Assembly (NCBI RefSeq): GCF_000373565.1
Contig: NZ_KB891805.1
Location: 1-64,000 of the forward strand
Direction: 5' to 3'
Origin: Streptomyces sp. HmicA12
GTDB lineage: Bacteria; Actinomycetota; Actinomycetes; Streptomycetales; Streptomycetaceae
Length of the DNA: 64,000 nt
Part shown: positions 44,710 to 53,786 of the stretch, in pieces
Layout of the letters: each line of letters starts with the position of its first letter
Position numbering within the stretch: the first letter of the stretch is position 1
Program-made: the position numbers and the translations under genes
Notes under the pieces: generated by a model
Databases searched by the model: none
Told to the model about the DNA's origin: nothing
What the model saw: only the letters and a program-made list of their open reading frames with translations

Positions 44710-46176
44710 ATGGATCAGGCTTCAGGGACCACGCCACCGAGCGCGCCGGAGACCGCGCCACGTGCCGCCAAGCTGACGCTGTTCACTCTGACGACGATGG
44801 TCGTCGGCTCCATGGTCGGCGCGGGCGTCTTCTCGCTCCCCCGCCGGTTCGCGGACGAGACCGGAGTCGCCGGAGCGCTCATCGCCTGGGTGGTCGCGGG
44901 CGCCGGCATGCTGATGCTGGCCTTCGTCTTCCAGCGGCTCGCGCTGCGCCGGCCCGACCTGGACGCCGGTGTGTACGCGTACGCCAAGGCGGGCTTCGGC
45001 GAGTACCTCGGATTCTTCTCCGCGTTCGGCTACTGGGCCAGTGCCTGCGTCGGCAACGTGACGTACTGGGTCCTGATCATGTCCACGATCGGCGCGATCG
45101 CCCCGGCCCTCGGCGACGGCGACACGCTCCTCGCGATCGGCCTCTCCTCGGTGGGCCTGTGGGCGTTCTTCCTGCTCATCCGCCGCGGCGTCAAAGAGGC
45201 CGCGGCGATCAACCGGATCGTCACCGTCGCCAAGCTCGTCCCGATCGTCGTCTTCGTCATCCTGGCCCTGTTCTTCTTCAAGCCGCACGTCTTCGCCGAG
45301 AACTGGGGCGGCGCCGACTACGCGGGCTCCCTGTTCAACCAGGTCCGCGGCACCATGCTCGCCACCGTCTTCGTCTTCCTCGGCGTCGAGGGCGCCAGCG
45401 TCTACTCCCGGCACGCCAAGCGGCGCGAGGACGTCGGCCGGGCCACCATCCTCGGTTTCCTCAGCGTCTTCGCGATCTTCGCCTCGGTCACGATCGTCTC
45501 GTACGGGATCCTGCCGATGAGCGAGATCGCCGAGCTGCGCCAGCCGTCGATGGCCGGAGTCCTGGAGGAGGCCGTCGGCACCTGGGGCCAGGTCTTCGTC
45601 AGCGTCGGCCTGATCATCTCGGTGCTCGGCGCCTATCTGGCCTGGACGCTGATGGCCGCGGAGGTGCTGTTCGTCGCCGCCAAGGACGAGGACATGCCGC
45701 GCTTCCTGGGCCGCGCGACCGCCGAGGACGTGCCCGTGCCCGCGCTGTTGATGACGACGATCCTGTCCCAGATCGTCCTCGTCATCACGATGTTCTCGGA
45801 CGACGCCTTCAACTTCGCGCTCGATCTGACCAGTTCACTGACGCTGATCCCGTTCTTGCTGGCCGCCGGGTTCGCCCTGAAGATCGCGCTGCGGCCCGAT
45901 CCGCGCACCGTCGGCGGCGGCACCGGCTTCTCCTCGGACTTGGTGGTGGCCGCGCTCGCCACGGTCTACACGGCGTTCCTGCTGTACGCGGCCGGGCTCA
46001 AGTTCGTCCTCGTCTCGTTCATCTTCTACGCCCCCGCCACGATCCTCTTCGTGATGGCCCGCCGCGAGCAGGGCCGACGCCTCTTCTCCGGCCGCGAGCT
46101 GATCATCCTGGCCGTCTCCGTCATCGGCGCCGTGCTCGGTGTCGTGGCGCTGGCGGTGGGCTGGATCAGTCTCTGA
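44710..46176 (+). CDS. arcD: arginine/ornithine antiporter, APC family
   Basis: 488 residues with about 12-13 membrane spans. The APC signature is at the N-terminus (VVGSMVGAGVFSLPRRFADE; GLA-type unwound helix). FGYWASACVGNVTYWVLI is typical of the ArcD branch that trades arginine for ornithine. It precedes the arginine deiminase gene by 51 bases. The ribosome site (GAGGAG) is about 14 bases from ATG 44710, a long spacing. Confidence 0.86.
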   Translation: MDQASGTTPPSAPETAPRAAKLTLFTLTTMVVGSMVGAGVFSLPRRFADETGVAGALIAWVVAGAGMLMLAFVFQRLALRRPDLDAGVYAYAKAGFGEYLGFFSAFGYWASACVGNVTYWVLIMSTIGAIAPALGDGDTLLAIGLSSVGLWAFFLLIRRGVKEAAAINRIVTVAKLVPIVVFVILALFFFKPHVFAENWGGADYAGSLFNQVRGTMLATVFVFLGVEGASVYSRHAKRREDVGRATILGFLSVFAIFASVTIVSYGILPMSEIAELRQPSMAGVLEEAVGTWGQVFVSVGLIISVLGAYLAWTLMAAEVLFVAAKDEDMPRFLGRATAEDVPVPALLMTTILSQIVLVITMFSDDAFNFALDLTSSLTLIPFLLAAGFALKIALRPDPRTVGGGTGFSSDLVVAALATVYTAFLLYAAGLKFVLVSFIFYAPATILFVMARREQGRRLFSGRELIILAVSVIGAVLGVVALAVGWISL

Positions 46177-46227
46177 GGCCCCCGTAGACCGACCCGTCGA
46201 CTCCAGGAACTCTTCGGAAGGCACACC

Positions 46228-47499
46228 GTGACCGACGACCACGACACGACCCCCGCTTCCGCCTCCTACGGCGTCCACTCCGAGGTGGGCCGGCTGCGCA
46301 AGGTCCTCGTGTGCGCGCCCGGCCTCGCACACCGCAGGCTCACCCCGACCAACTCGGACGACCTGCTCTTCGACGACGTCATGTGGGTGGAGAACGCTCA
46401 GCGCGACCACGCCGACTTCGTCAACAAGCTGACGCAGCGCGGTGTCGAGGTCGTCGAACTGCACGATCTGCTGGCGCGGACCATGGCGATCCCGGAGGCG
46501 AAGAGCTGGCTCCTGGACCGCAAGATCGTGGCGAACCAGGTCGGCGTCGGCCTCATCGACGACACGCGCGCCTTCCTGGAGGGCCTGGACCCGAAGCAGC
46601 TCGCCGAGCACCTCATCGGCGGCTTGGCCACCACCGACCTGCCGGACGACTTCCGCTCGCCGTACGTGTCCCTGGCCCGGGAGTCGACCGGTGTGCGCGA
46701 GTACCTGATGCCGCCGCTGCCCAACACCCTCTACACCCGCGACACCACGTGCTGGCTGTACGGCGGCCTCACCCTCAACCCGCTGTACTGGCCCGCCCGC
46801 CACGACGAGACCCTCCTGATGAAGGCGGTGTACGGGTTCCACCCCGACTTCGTGGGCTCGACCGTGTGGTGGGGGGACCCCGAACGGGACTGGGGGCAGG
46901 CCACGTTCGAGGGCGGCGACATCATGCCCGTCGGCAACGGCGTGGTTCTGATGGGCATGAGTGAACGTACGTCGCGGCAGGCCATCACCCAGGTCGCCGC
47001 CGCCCTGTTCGAGCGGGGCGCGGCCGAGCGCGTCATCGTCGCCGGCATGCCCCGGCTGCGCTCGGCGATGCACCTGGACACCGTCTTCACCTTCGCCGAC
47101 CGCGACATCGTCACGCTCTATCCCCGGATCATGGACTCGGTGCACACGTTCACGCTGCGGCCGAGCGACAAGGCACCGGGACTCGACATCACCGACGAGG
47201 GCTCGACGCCCTTCGTGGATGTCGTAGGGAAGGCGCTCGGGATCGATGGAGGCCTGCGGGTCATCGAGACCGGCGGCGACGTGTACGCCTCCGAACGCCA
47301 GCAGTGGGACAGCGGCAACAACGCCGTCGCCCTCGAACCCGGCGTCGTCTTCACGTACGACCGCAACACCCAGACCAACACGCTGCTGCGCAAGGCCGGG
47401 GTCGAGGTCATCACCATCGTGGGCGCCGAGCTGGGCCGCGGCCGGGGCGGTGGCCACTGCATGACCTGCCCGATCGTCCGTGACCCGGTCGACTTCTGA
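46228..47499 (+). CDS. arcA: arginine deiminase
   Basis: 423 residues of the guanidino-modifying enzyme family. It hydrolyses arginine to citrulline and ammonia. The N-terminal [37 protein letters not shown] and the C-terminal [14 protein letters not shown] with the catalytic cysteine (about residue 411) are diagnostic. GTG 46228 follows GGAAGG. Neither ornithine carbamoyltransferase nor carbamate kinase is present nearby, so the ATP-making end of the pathway is elsewhere or missing; here it may serve ammonia production for acid resistance. Confidence 0.96.
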   Translation: MTDDHDTTPASASYGVHSEVGRLRKVLVCAPGLAHRRLTPTNSDDLLFDDVMWVENAQRDHADFVNKLTQRGVEVVELHDLLARTMAIPEAKSWLLDRKIVANQVGVGLIDDTRAFLEGLDPKQLAEHLIGGLATTDLPDDFRSPYVSLARESTGVREYLMPPLPNTLYTRDTTCWLYGGLTLNPLYWPARHDETLLMKAVYGFHPDFVGSTVWWGDPERDWGQATFEGGDIMPVGNGVVLMGMSERTSRQAITQVAAALFERGAAERVIVAGMPRLRSAMHLDTVFTFADRDIVTLYPRIMDSVHTFTLRPSDKAPGLDITDEGSTPFVDVVGKALGIDGGLRVIETGGDVYASERQQWDSGNNAVALEPGVVFTYDRNTQTNTLLRKAGVEVITIVGAELGRGRGGGHCMTCPIVRDPVDF

Positions 47500-47574
47500 G
47501 CGGGCCGGACCGCACGGCTACTATGACCACTTCGTGCCGGAGCGGGTAACAGCAGGTGGCAAGGGGTGGCGGAG

Positions 47575-48483
47575 ATGCTGAGAGAAGTCACGGCGACCCG
47601 CTACGTCACCCCGCTGCACAGCGGCGGCTCGGTCCCCGGGGTCGTCGAGGCCGACGACCTCGGCACGTACGTCCTGAAGTTCACCGGCTCCGCGCAGGGC
47701 GTCAAGGCGCTGGTCGCCGAGATCGTCGTCGGGGAGCTGGCCCGCCGGCTCGGCCTGCGCTTCCCCGAACTGGTCCTCGCCCGCTTCGACCCGGCCGTCG
47801 CCGCCGACGAACCGCACCAGGAGGTCCAGGACCTGCTGAGCGCGAGCGCCGGTCTCAACCTCGGCATGGACTACCTGCCGGGCGCGCGGGACTTCACCCC
47901 GGACATCGCGGCGGTCTTCCCCGTCGATCCCCTCGAAGCGGGCCGCATCGTCTGGCTCGACGCGTTCACGGTCAACGTCGACCGCACCGTGCACAGTTCG
48001 AACCTGATGGTCTGGCCGACGTTCGGCACCGCCCCACCGAAGCTGTGGCTCATCGACCACGGGGCCGCCCTCGTCTTCCACCACCGCTGGGACGGGGCCG
48101 CGCCCGAGCGGGCGTACGACTTCAAGCACCACGCGCTGGGCGGCTACGGCCCCGACACCCGCGCCGCCGACGCGGAGCTTTCTCCGAAGGTGACGGAGGC
48201 GCTGCTGCGCGAGGTCCTCGCCCTGGTCCCGGACGCCTGGCTCACGACCGACTTCCCGACCCCGGACGAGGCGCGGGACGCGTACGTCACGTACCTGCTG
48301 GCCCGCGCCCGCGCTTCCGCGTCCTGGCTGCCCACGGACTTCCCCACCCGCGACGAACTGGCGGCCGCCGACGCCCGGCGGGCCGCCGCGACCCAGAAGG
48401 GCCGCCCGGCCTGGCTCAAGCGGGTCCCCGACCTGCACGGCAAGCCGGCGGCGGAACAGGATTGGTCGGTGCACCTCGGGTGA
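47575..48483 (+). CDS. HipA-like kinase-fold protein
   Basis: 302 residues from ATG 47575 with AAGGGG upstream; a GTG at 47566 is the alternative. The kinase-like features are VLKFTGSAQGVKALVAEIVV (ATP-lysine region), WLDAFTVNVDRTVHSSNLMV (catalytic Asp/Asn loop) and LWLIDHGAAL (DFG-like). This is a free-standing actinobacterial HipA relative without a HipB antitoxin gene, so not a classic toxin-antitoxin pair. The C-terminus is helical. Confidence 0.82.
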   Translation: MLREVTATRYVTPLHSGGSVPGVVEADDLGTYVLKFTGSAQGVKALVAEIVVGELARRLGLRFPELVLARFDPAVAADEPHQEVQDLLSASAGLNLGMDYLPGARDFTPDIAAVFPVDPLEAGRIVWLDAFTVNVDRTVHSSNLMVWPTFGTAPPKLWLIDHGAALVFHHRWDGAAPERAYDFKHHALGGYGPDTRAADAELSPKVTEALLREVLALVPDAWLTTDFPTPDEARDAYVTYLLARARASASWLPTDFPTRDELAAADARRAAATQKGRPAWLKRVPDLHGKPAAEQDWSVHLG

Positions 48484-48516
48484 GCAGTTCGTCGGCTGAC
48501 TGCCGGTGGGGCTTCT

Positions 48517-48604
48517 CGCGCCGTTCCCCGCGCCCCTGAAGCATGCGCTGCGCGCAGCTTCCCCTGAAGGCCGTGGGCCTTTCAGGGGCGCGGGGAACGG
48601 CGCG
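48517..48604. repeat. dispersed palindromic repeat, copy C (24-bp arms)
   Basis: Arms 48517-48540 and 48581-48604 are perfect complements. This copy has GCCGTT in place of GCAGTT in one arm and AACGGC in the other, so the change is compensated. Confidence 0.9.
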
Positions 48605-48641
48605 ACCGGCCCCCACCGGGCCCGCGGACGAGGACGAACAC

Positions 48642-48681
48642 GACGAAGCCCCCGGCGCTGTGCGGTGCCGGGGGCTTCGTC
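48642..48681. terminator. 15-bp hairpin between HipA-like and malate synthase genes
   Basis: Arms 48642-48656 and 48667-48681 (GACGAAGCCCCCGGC and its complement) around a 10-base loop. On the minus strand it is just after the malate synthase stop. Bidirectional use is likely. Confidence 0.85.
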
Positions 48682-48699
48682 ATGTCGTGCGGAAGGGCG

Positions 48700-50322
48700 T
48701 CAGCCCAGCTGCTCGTAGGCCGGGAGCGTCAGGAAGTCCGCGTAGTCCGCGTCCAGGGAGACCTGGAGCAGCAGGTCGTGGGCCTGCTGCCACTTGCCCG
48801 CCGCGAAGGCGTCCTCGCCGATCTCGGCCTTGATGTTCGCCAGTTCCTCGGCGGCGACCTTGCGGGCCAGGTCGGCGGTGACGGTCTGGCCGTTGTCGAA
48901 GACGACACCGGCGTTGATCCACTGCCAGATCTGCGAGCGGGAGATCTCGGCGGTGGCCGCGTCCTCCATGAGGTTGAAGATCGCGACGGCGCCGAGGCCG
49001 CGCAGCCAGGCCTCGATGTAGCGGATGCCGACCTGGACGGCGTTGACGAGGCCGTCGTAGGTGGGCTTTGCGTCGAGGGAGTCGATGGCGATCAGGTCGC
49101 CGGCCGCCACGGAGACGTCCTCGCGCAGGCGGTTCTTCTGGTTCGGGTTCTCGCCGAGGACCTTGTCGAAGGACTCCATCGCGATCGGGACGAGGTCCGG
49201 GTGCGCGACCCAGGAGCCGTCGAAGCCGTCGCCCGCCTCGCGGTCCTTGTCGGCGCGGACCTTCTCGAACGCGACCTTGTTGACCTCGGCGTCCTTGCGG
49301 GACGGGATGAAGGCCGCCATGCCGCCGATCGCGTGCGCGCCGCGCTTGTGGCAGGTGCGGACGAGCAGCTCGGTGTACGCCCGCATGAAGGGGGCCGTCA
49401 TCGTGACCAGGTTGCGGTCCGGGAGGACGAACTTCTGGCCGCCGTCACGGAAGTTCTTGACGATGGAGAAGAGGTAGTCCCAGCGGCCCGCGTTCAGGCC
49501 GGAGGCGTGGTCGCGCAGCTCGTAGAGGATCTCCTCCATCTCGTACGCGGCCGTGATCGTCTCGATGAGGACGGTGGCGCGGACGGTGCCCTGCGGGATG
49601 CCGACGTAGTCCTGGGCGAAGACGAAGATCTCGTTCCAGAGGCGGGCCTCCAGGTACGACTCCGTCTTCGGGAGGTAGAAGTAGGGGCCCTTGCCGAGCT
49701 CGATGAGGCGCTTGGCGTTGTGGAAGAAGTAGAGGCCGAAGTCGACCAGGGCGCCGGGGACGGCCTTGCCGTTCTCGTCGACCAGATGGCGCTCGTTGAG
49801 GTGCCAGCCGCGCGGGCGCATGACGACCGTGGCGAGCTCGTCGGCGGACTTCAGCGCGTACGACTTGCCGGTGCGCTCGTCGGTGAAGTCGATCGAGCGG
49901 TTGTAGGCGGCGGTCAGGTTCAGCTGACCCCCGATGACGTTCTCCCAGGTCGGCGCCGAGGCGTCCTCGAAGTCGGCGAGCCAGACCTTGGCGCCCGAGT
50001 TGAGGGCGTTGATCGTCATCTTGCGGTCGGTGGGGCCGGTGATCTCGACACGGCGGTCGTTCAGAGCGGCCGGGGCCTCGGCGACCTTCCAGGTGTCGTC
50101 CTCGCGGATCGAGGCGGTCTCCGGGCGGAAGTCGAGCGTGGAGGTGCGGGCGATCTCGGCGCGGCGCTCGGCGCGGCGGGCGAGGAGCTCGTCACGCCGG
50201 GGCGTGAACAGCCGGTGCAGCTCGGCCACGAAGGCGAGGGCCGCGTCGGTGAGCACCTCGTCCTGCCGGGGCAGGGGCGCGGCGTCGACGATGGCCAGCG
50301 GGGACGGCGCTGGTGCGGACAT
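48700..50322 (-). CDS. aceB: malate synthase A
   Basis: 540 residues, the size and sequence of malate synthase A. It condenses glyoxylate with acetyl-CoA to malate. Motifs are the catalytic arginine region VVMRPRGWHLNERH, PKTESYLEARLWN, TVLIETITAAYEMEEILYEL with the metal Glu, and the catalytic Asp in IFNLMEDAATAEISRSQIWQ. The paired AllR-type operator upstream ties it to allantoin breakdown; isocitrate lyase is not adjacent. This is the glyoxylate outlet parallel to the gcl route. Confidence 0.96.
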   Translation of the reverse strand: MSAPAPSPLAIVDAAPLPRQDEVLTDAALAFVAELHRLFTPRRDELLARRAERRAEIARTSTLDFRPETASIREDDTWKVAEAPAALNDRRVEITGPTDRKMTINALNSGAKVWLADFEDASAPTWENVIGGQLNLTAAYNRSIDFTDERTGKSYALKSADELATVVMRPRGWHLNERHLVDENGKAVPGALVDFGLYFFHNAKRLIELGKGPYFYLPKTESYLEARLWNEIFVFAQDYVGIPQGTVRATVLIETITAAYEMEEILYELRDHASGLNAGRWDYLFSIVKNFRDGGQKFVLPDRNLVTMTAPFMRAYTELLVRTCHKRGAHAIGGMAAFIPSRKDAEVNKVAFEKVRADKDREAGDGFDGSWVAHPDLVPIAMESFDKVLGENPNQKNRLREDVSVAAGDLIAIDSLDAKPTYDGLVNAVQVGIRYIEAWLRGLGAVAIFNLMEDAATAEISRSQIWQWINAGVVFDNGQTVTADLARKVAAEELANIKAEIGEDAFAAGKWQQAHDLLLQVSLDADYADFLTLPAYEQLG

Positions 50323-50419
50323 GAACTGTCACTTCCTTCAGCGAGCGGGCGCGGACGTCGGCACGGGGTGCCGGGCGCGCCTGGGTACGGCTGCTGGCCC
50401 CGCTTCGGGGGACCTGCCC

Positions 50420-50461
50420 TTCTGATCAGTGGATACTAGTTTCCTCATTGTGGAAGTTCAA
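50420..50461 (-). promoter_or_regulatory. malate synthase promoter with paired AllR-type operator
   Basis: On the minus strand TTGAAC (complement of 50456-50461) and TAGTAT (50433-50438) are 17 bases apart, a good sigma-70-type promoter. TTCC-TCATTGT-GGAA (50441-50455) lies between the two elements and TTCT-GATCAGT-GGAT (50420-50434) covers the expected start; centres are 21 bp apart. A degenerate TTCAATG-GTT-TGTTGAT at 50457-50473 resembles the second operator motif. Confidence 0.72.
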
Positions 50462-50521
50462 TGGTTTGTTGATGTCGAGATTCTCTGGGTCGACAGACCG
50501 TGGCGCTCGGTGCCACCTCCT

Positions 50522-51124
50522 TCACCGAAGGTGCTGGAGATCCGCTTCGGTGTCGATGTCGTACGCCTCGGCGATGTCGCCGCACTCCACGAGCTCCACC
50601 GCGCCGGCATGCTCCTTGAGGTACGCGCGTGCCCCGCGATCGCCGCTCGCACTCGCCGCGATCCCGGCCCAGTGCTCGCGCCCGAACAACACCGGGTGCC
50701 CGCGCTCGCCGTCGTACGCGGCCGCCACGAGGGACCCGGGCGAGCGGTACGCCGCCCGCACCCGGGCCACCGCGGCCTCGCCGATGCCCGGCTGGTCGAC
50801 GAGCAGGACCAGGGCCGCCGTCGCGTCGGTCGCGGCGAGGGAGTCGAGCCCGGCCCGCAGCGACGACCCCATGCCGTCCGCCCAGTCCGGGTTCTCCACC
50901 ACCACGCACCCGTCGAGCACGGCCCGCTCCCTCACGTCGCCGGCCGCCGCCCCGAGTACCACGTGCAGCGGATCGCATCCCCCGGCGCGCAGAACGCCTG
51001 CCGCGTGCTCCACCAGCGGCCGCCCCCGGTGGGACAGCAGCGCCTTGGGGCGCCCGCCGAGCCGCCGCCCGCCACCCGCGGCGAGCAGCAGCCCCGCGAC
51101 CGTGTCCGTCTCTGTCGTCGTCAT
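50522..51124 (-). CDS. MocA-like molybdenum cofactor cytidylyltransferase
   Basis: 200 residues of the nucleotidyltransferase fold. The N-terminal AGLLLAAGGGRRLGGRPKAL is the NTP-binding signature, VLLVDQPGIG holds the metal Asp, and GHPVLFGREHW is typical of MocA/MobA. It would attach CMP to molybdopterin for xanthine dehydrogenase-type enzymes, which fits its place beside the purine genes, though no xdh gene is in the window. Single gene, 199 bases upstream of malate synthase. Confidence 0.85.
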   Translation of the reverse strand: MTTTETDTVAGLLLAAGGGRRLGGRPKALLSHRGRPLVEHAAGVLRAGGCDPLHVVLGAAAGDVRERAVLDGCVVVENPDWADGMGSSLRAGLDSLAATDATAALVLLVDQPGIGEAAVARVRAAYRSPGSLVAAAYDGERGHPVLFGREHWAGIAASASGDRGARAYLKEHAGAVELVECGDIAEAYDIDTEADLQHLR

Positions 51125-51184
51125 GGCTCCTGCTTACCGCACGGAGCGGGCGTCGCGGCGTACCGGTCGGCCGCGCGGATCGAT

Positions 51185-51260
51185 GTCGCCGTCCGGTGTG
51201 AAGACTCTCGGAAGCTCGGCAGTTGTCCTGCGCAACAGACTGGCGTCACCGTCCGGTGTG
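51185..51260. repeat. 16-bp direct repeat, 60-bp period
   Basis: GTCGCCGTCCGGTGTG (51185-51200) and GTCACCGTCCGGTGTG (51245-51260) differ in one base and are exactly 60 bp apart, between divergent genes. Possible regulator sites for the gene at 51358 or for mocA. Confidence 0.6.
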
Positions 51261-51357
51261 GCGTTAACTGGGCGCCCACAAAACCTGGTTGAGTGTCTGA
51301 CCACCGTTCGGCCCGGGGGTCACGACAGGCGCACAACGACGTGCGAGGGGGAGAGCT

Positions 51358-51678
51358 GTGTTGCGGAGCGTGGAGCAGAGGCTTGTGACGGGCAGTGACG
51401 AGGATCCGCGGGTGGCGGAGTTGCGCACCGCCGTGTCCCGGCTGCGCCGCGAACTGGCCGCCCACCCGGCCGAGTTCCCGGACCGGGGCATCGCCGAGGA
51501 CGAGCTCGCGGCGCTGGACGCGATGGCGAGCGGCGGGCGGCCCGAGGTGCCGCGGCTCCGGCGGTCGCTGCTGCTGGTCGCGGGGGCGATCGGCTCGGTG
51601 AGCGCACTGTCCGGGGCGCTGACCCAAGTGCGGGGCGCGGTGGATCTGTTCGGGGGCACACCACCCGCCAGGAACTGA
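51358..51678 (+). CDS. small hypothetical protein with C-terminal hydrophobic segment
   Basis: 106 residues from GTG 51358 with GGGGGAG upstream. The first 65 residues are helical and charged (RVAELRTAVSRLRRELAAHP), followed by a glycine/alanine-rich helix LLLVAGAIGSVSALSGALTQ, possibly membrane-associated. It resembles the small DUF5955-type proteins of Streptomyces. Function unknown. It is convergent with the MocR gene. Confidence 0.72.
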   Translation: MLRSVEQRLVTGSDEDPRVAELRTAVSRLRRELAAHPAEFPDRGIAEDELAALDAMASGGRPEVPRLRRSLLLVAGAIGSVSALSGALTQVRGAVDLFGGTPPARN

Positions 51679-51701
51679 ATAGAGGTGGCGGATCGGACGG
51701 C

Positions 51702-53171
51702 CTACGCCACCCAGTGCGGCCGCCCCGGCTCGTCGCCCGCCGTGCCGAGCCCGCCGTCCACCGCCGCCGCGATCCGGCGCACCGCCTCGTCGATGACCTC
51801 CACCGGCTGCGTATAGGGGAAGCGCAGCCGGTGCTCGAAGGTCCCGGGGTCCGCGCCGAACCGTGACCCGCCCTCGATCCGTACCCCGTGCCGCAGTGCG
51901 GCCCGGGACAGCGCCGAGGCGACGGGGCGCCCCAGGTCGACCCAGAGCGACATGCCGCCGGGCGGCAACTTCCAGCGCCACTGCGGGAATTCACGGCTCA
52001 GCGCGTCCGCCAGATGGTCGCGCTGCGCCCGCAGGACCGGAAGCCGGTGCCGCAGCACCTCCGTCTCGCGCTCGATGAGCCGCCCCGCCACCAGCTGGTC
52101 GAGCACGGAACCGGACATGTCCGCGGTGACCCGCAGCGCCGTCAGCTCGGTGATCAGCCGCGTGCCCGCCCGTACCCAGCCGACCCGCAGCCCGCTCCAG
52201 TGCCCCTTGCTCAACGAGCCGACGGTGACGATCTGTTCACCGCCGCCGGAGCCCGCGAGCGAGGCGAACGGGGCGGGCCTCGGCAGGTCGAGCCCGATGT
52301 CCGCGACCGTCTCGTCGACGACCAGCCAGGTGCCGGTCGCCCGTGCCGCGGCGATCACCTGCTGCCGCTGCTCGGGCGGCATGAGGCGGCCCGTCGGGTT
52401 CTGGAAGTCCGGGATGAGATAGGCGAGCCGGGGCGCCGACTGCCGCAGCGCCGCGCCGAACAGCTCCGCGTCCCACCCGTCCTCGGTGACCGGGACGGGA
52501 GCGGCCCGCAACCCCAACTGCCGTATGACGGAAAGGGCGTTGGCGTACGACGGGTTCTCCACCACGATCCGGTCGCCGGGCCGCCCGAGCAGTGTGAGCG
52601 TGAGCGAGACGGCCTGCTGGGCGCCGGTCGTGACCAGGATCTGGTCCGGCAGCGTGGGAAGGCCGCGCCGGGTGTACCGCTCGGCGATCGCGGCCCGCAG
52701 CTCCGGCAGGCCGAACGGGTGATAGCCGGGGGTCACCGCGTGCCGGGCCACATCGGGCGCCGCCCCGGCGTACGCCGCCGTCAGCTCCTCGGCGACGGCG
52801 CCCGGTGCCGCGATGGCCAGGTCGATCACGTCGTCCCCGGCGGCCGGGGTGGCGACACTGGTCGGCCGCGCCCCCTCCGGCAGCTCGGTCCAGGTCCCGG
52901 AGCCGCGCCTGCTGTGCGCGTACCCGCTCTCCCGCAGCAGGTCGTACGCGGCCGTGACCGTGGCCCGGCTGACCCCGAGGGCCCCGGCGAACTCGCGCTC
53001 CGCGGGCAGCCGCGCGCGCAGCGGGATCCGCCCGTCGAGCAGCAGCGTGCGCACGCCCTGCGCGAGCGCCCGGTAGCCGGGCCGCCGCCCCGCCGTCGTC
53101 CCGGTCACCAGCTCGGCGAGCCGCCTGCTGCCGAGACTGTCCATGCTCCGGACCACCGGTCCACCCGCCAT
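51702..53171 (-). CDS. MocR/GntR-family regulator with aminotransferase domain
   Basis: 489 residues. Residues about 30-100 are a GntR winged helix (LRARLPAEREFAGALGVSRA; TVTAAYDLLRESGY), the rest a class-I aminotransferase domain whose PLP-lysine lies in VGSLSKGHWSGLRVGW. Such regulators sense PLP or amino compounds. It diverges from a universal stress protein gene, with an ATTGGCC palindrome between them. No PLP synthesis genes are adjacent. Confidence 0.92.
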   Translation of the reverse strand: MAGGPVVRSMDSLGSRRLAELVTGTTAGRRPGYRALAQGVRTLLLDGRIPLRARLPAEREFAGALGVSRATVTAAYDLLRESGYAHSRRGSGTWTELPEGARPTSVATPAAGDDVIDLAIAAPGAVAEELTAAYAGAAPDVARHAVTPGYHPFGLPELRAAIAERYTRRGLPTLPDQILVTTGAQQAVSLTLTLLGRPGDRIVVENPSYANALSVIRQLGLRAAPVPVTEDGWDAELFGAALRQSAPRLAYLIPDFQNPTGRLMPPEQRQQVIAAARATGTWLVVDETVADIGLDLPRPAPFASLAGSGGGEQIVTVGSLSKGHWSGLRVGWVRAGTRLITELTALRVTADMSGSVLDQLVAGRLIERETEVLRHRLPVLRAQRDHLADALSREFPQWRWKLPPGGMSLWVDLGRPVASALSRAALRHGVRIEGGSRFGADPGTFEHRLRFPYTQPVEVIDEAVRRIAAAVDGGLGTAGDEPGRPHWVA

Positions 53172-53185
53172 GCCACATCTCCGAT

Positions 53186-53209
53186 ATTGGCCCTGCTGTC
53201 CAGGCCAAT
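53186..53209. promoter_or_regulatory. ATTGGCC inverted repeat, likely MocR operator
   Basis: ATTGGCC (53186-53192) and GGCCAAT (53203-53209) are perfect arms around 10 bases, just upstream of the MocR start and 62 bases before the stress protein ATG. Confidence 0.68.
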
Positions 53210-53270
53210 CAGCGTACAGACTCGGCAGTGGCCGAGGAGAAGTGGCCTACGTGGGAGCAGGAGGCGCGCG

Positions 53271-53741
53271 ATGTACGACGACGGGTTCGGGGCAGGCCGT
53301 GTGGTGGCCGGGGTGAGCGGTTCCCCGGCGAGTCTCGCCGCGCTGCGCTCCGCCGTGGACCAGGCGCGTCGTTCCGGGCGGCCGCTGGTCGCCGTAGTGG
53401 CCTGGGAGCCGCCCGAGGGGGAGAAGCTGTACTCCCGCCGGCCGGACCGGGAGTGGGCCCTGCACTGGGAGACCGAGGCACGCGTCACGCTGGCCCGCGC
53501 CTTCGAGGACGCGGTGGGCGGGGTGCCGTCCGACATCGAGGTGGCCCTGCGCGTCGTCCGGGGCAGGCCGGGGCCCGTACTGGTGGAGCTGGCCGCGGCC
53601 CCCGGCGACCTGCTGGTGATCGGCGGCCACCGGGGCCCCGTCCACCGCCATGCGCGCCGCCACGCGTGGTGCCCGGTCCTCACGGTCCCGCTCCGCAAGG
53701 TTCCCCGGGCTCAGCTTCGGGCGCTGCTGGCAGCCCCGTAA
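53271..53741 (+). CDS. universal stress protein family
   Basis: 156 residues, one UspA domain. VVAGVSGSPASLAALRSAVD is the N-terminal signature, and LLVIGGHRGP near residue 118 is in the position of the ATP loop G-2x-G-9x-G(S/T), although the last glycine-serine is replaced by HRHARRHAWC. ATP binding may therefore be lost. ATG 53271 follows GGAGG. A one-arm copy of the dispersed repeat follows the stop. Confidence 0.85.
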   Translation: MYDDGFGAGRVVAGVSGSPASLAALRSAVDQARRSGRPLVAVVAWEPPEGEKLYSRRPDREWALHWETEARVTLARAFEDAVGGVPSDIEVALRVVRGRPGPVLVELAAAPGDLLVIGGHRGPVHRHARRHAWCPVLTVPLRKVPRAQLRALLAAP

Positions 53742-53767
53742 GGGGGCGCGGGGAGCTGCGCGAGCAA
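53742..53767. repeat. dispersed repeat, copy E (single arm)
   Basis: A single arm of the same family (core GGGGCGCGGGGAGCTGCGCG) directly after the universal stress protein gene. No opposing arm is seen. Confidence 0.75.
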
Positions 53768-53786
53768 CCCACGAAAAGCCGCCGCC

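Noticed and set aside
47575..48483. HipBA toxin-antitoxin module
   Set aside because: The kinase-fold protein is shorter than HipA and no antitoxin gene of the HipB type lies next to it.
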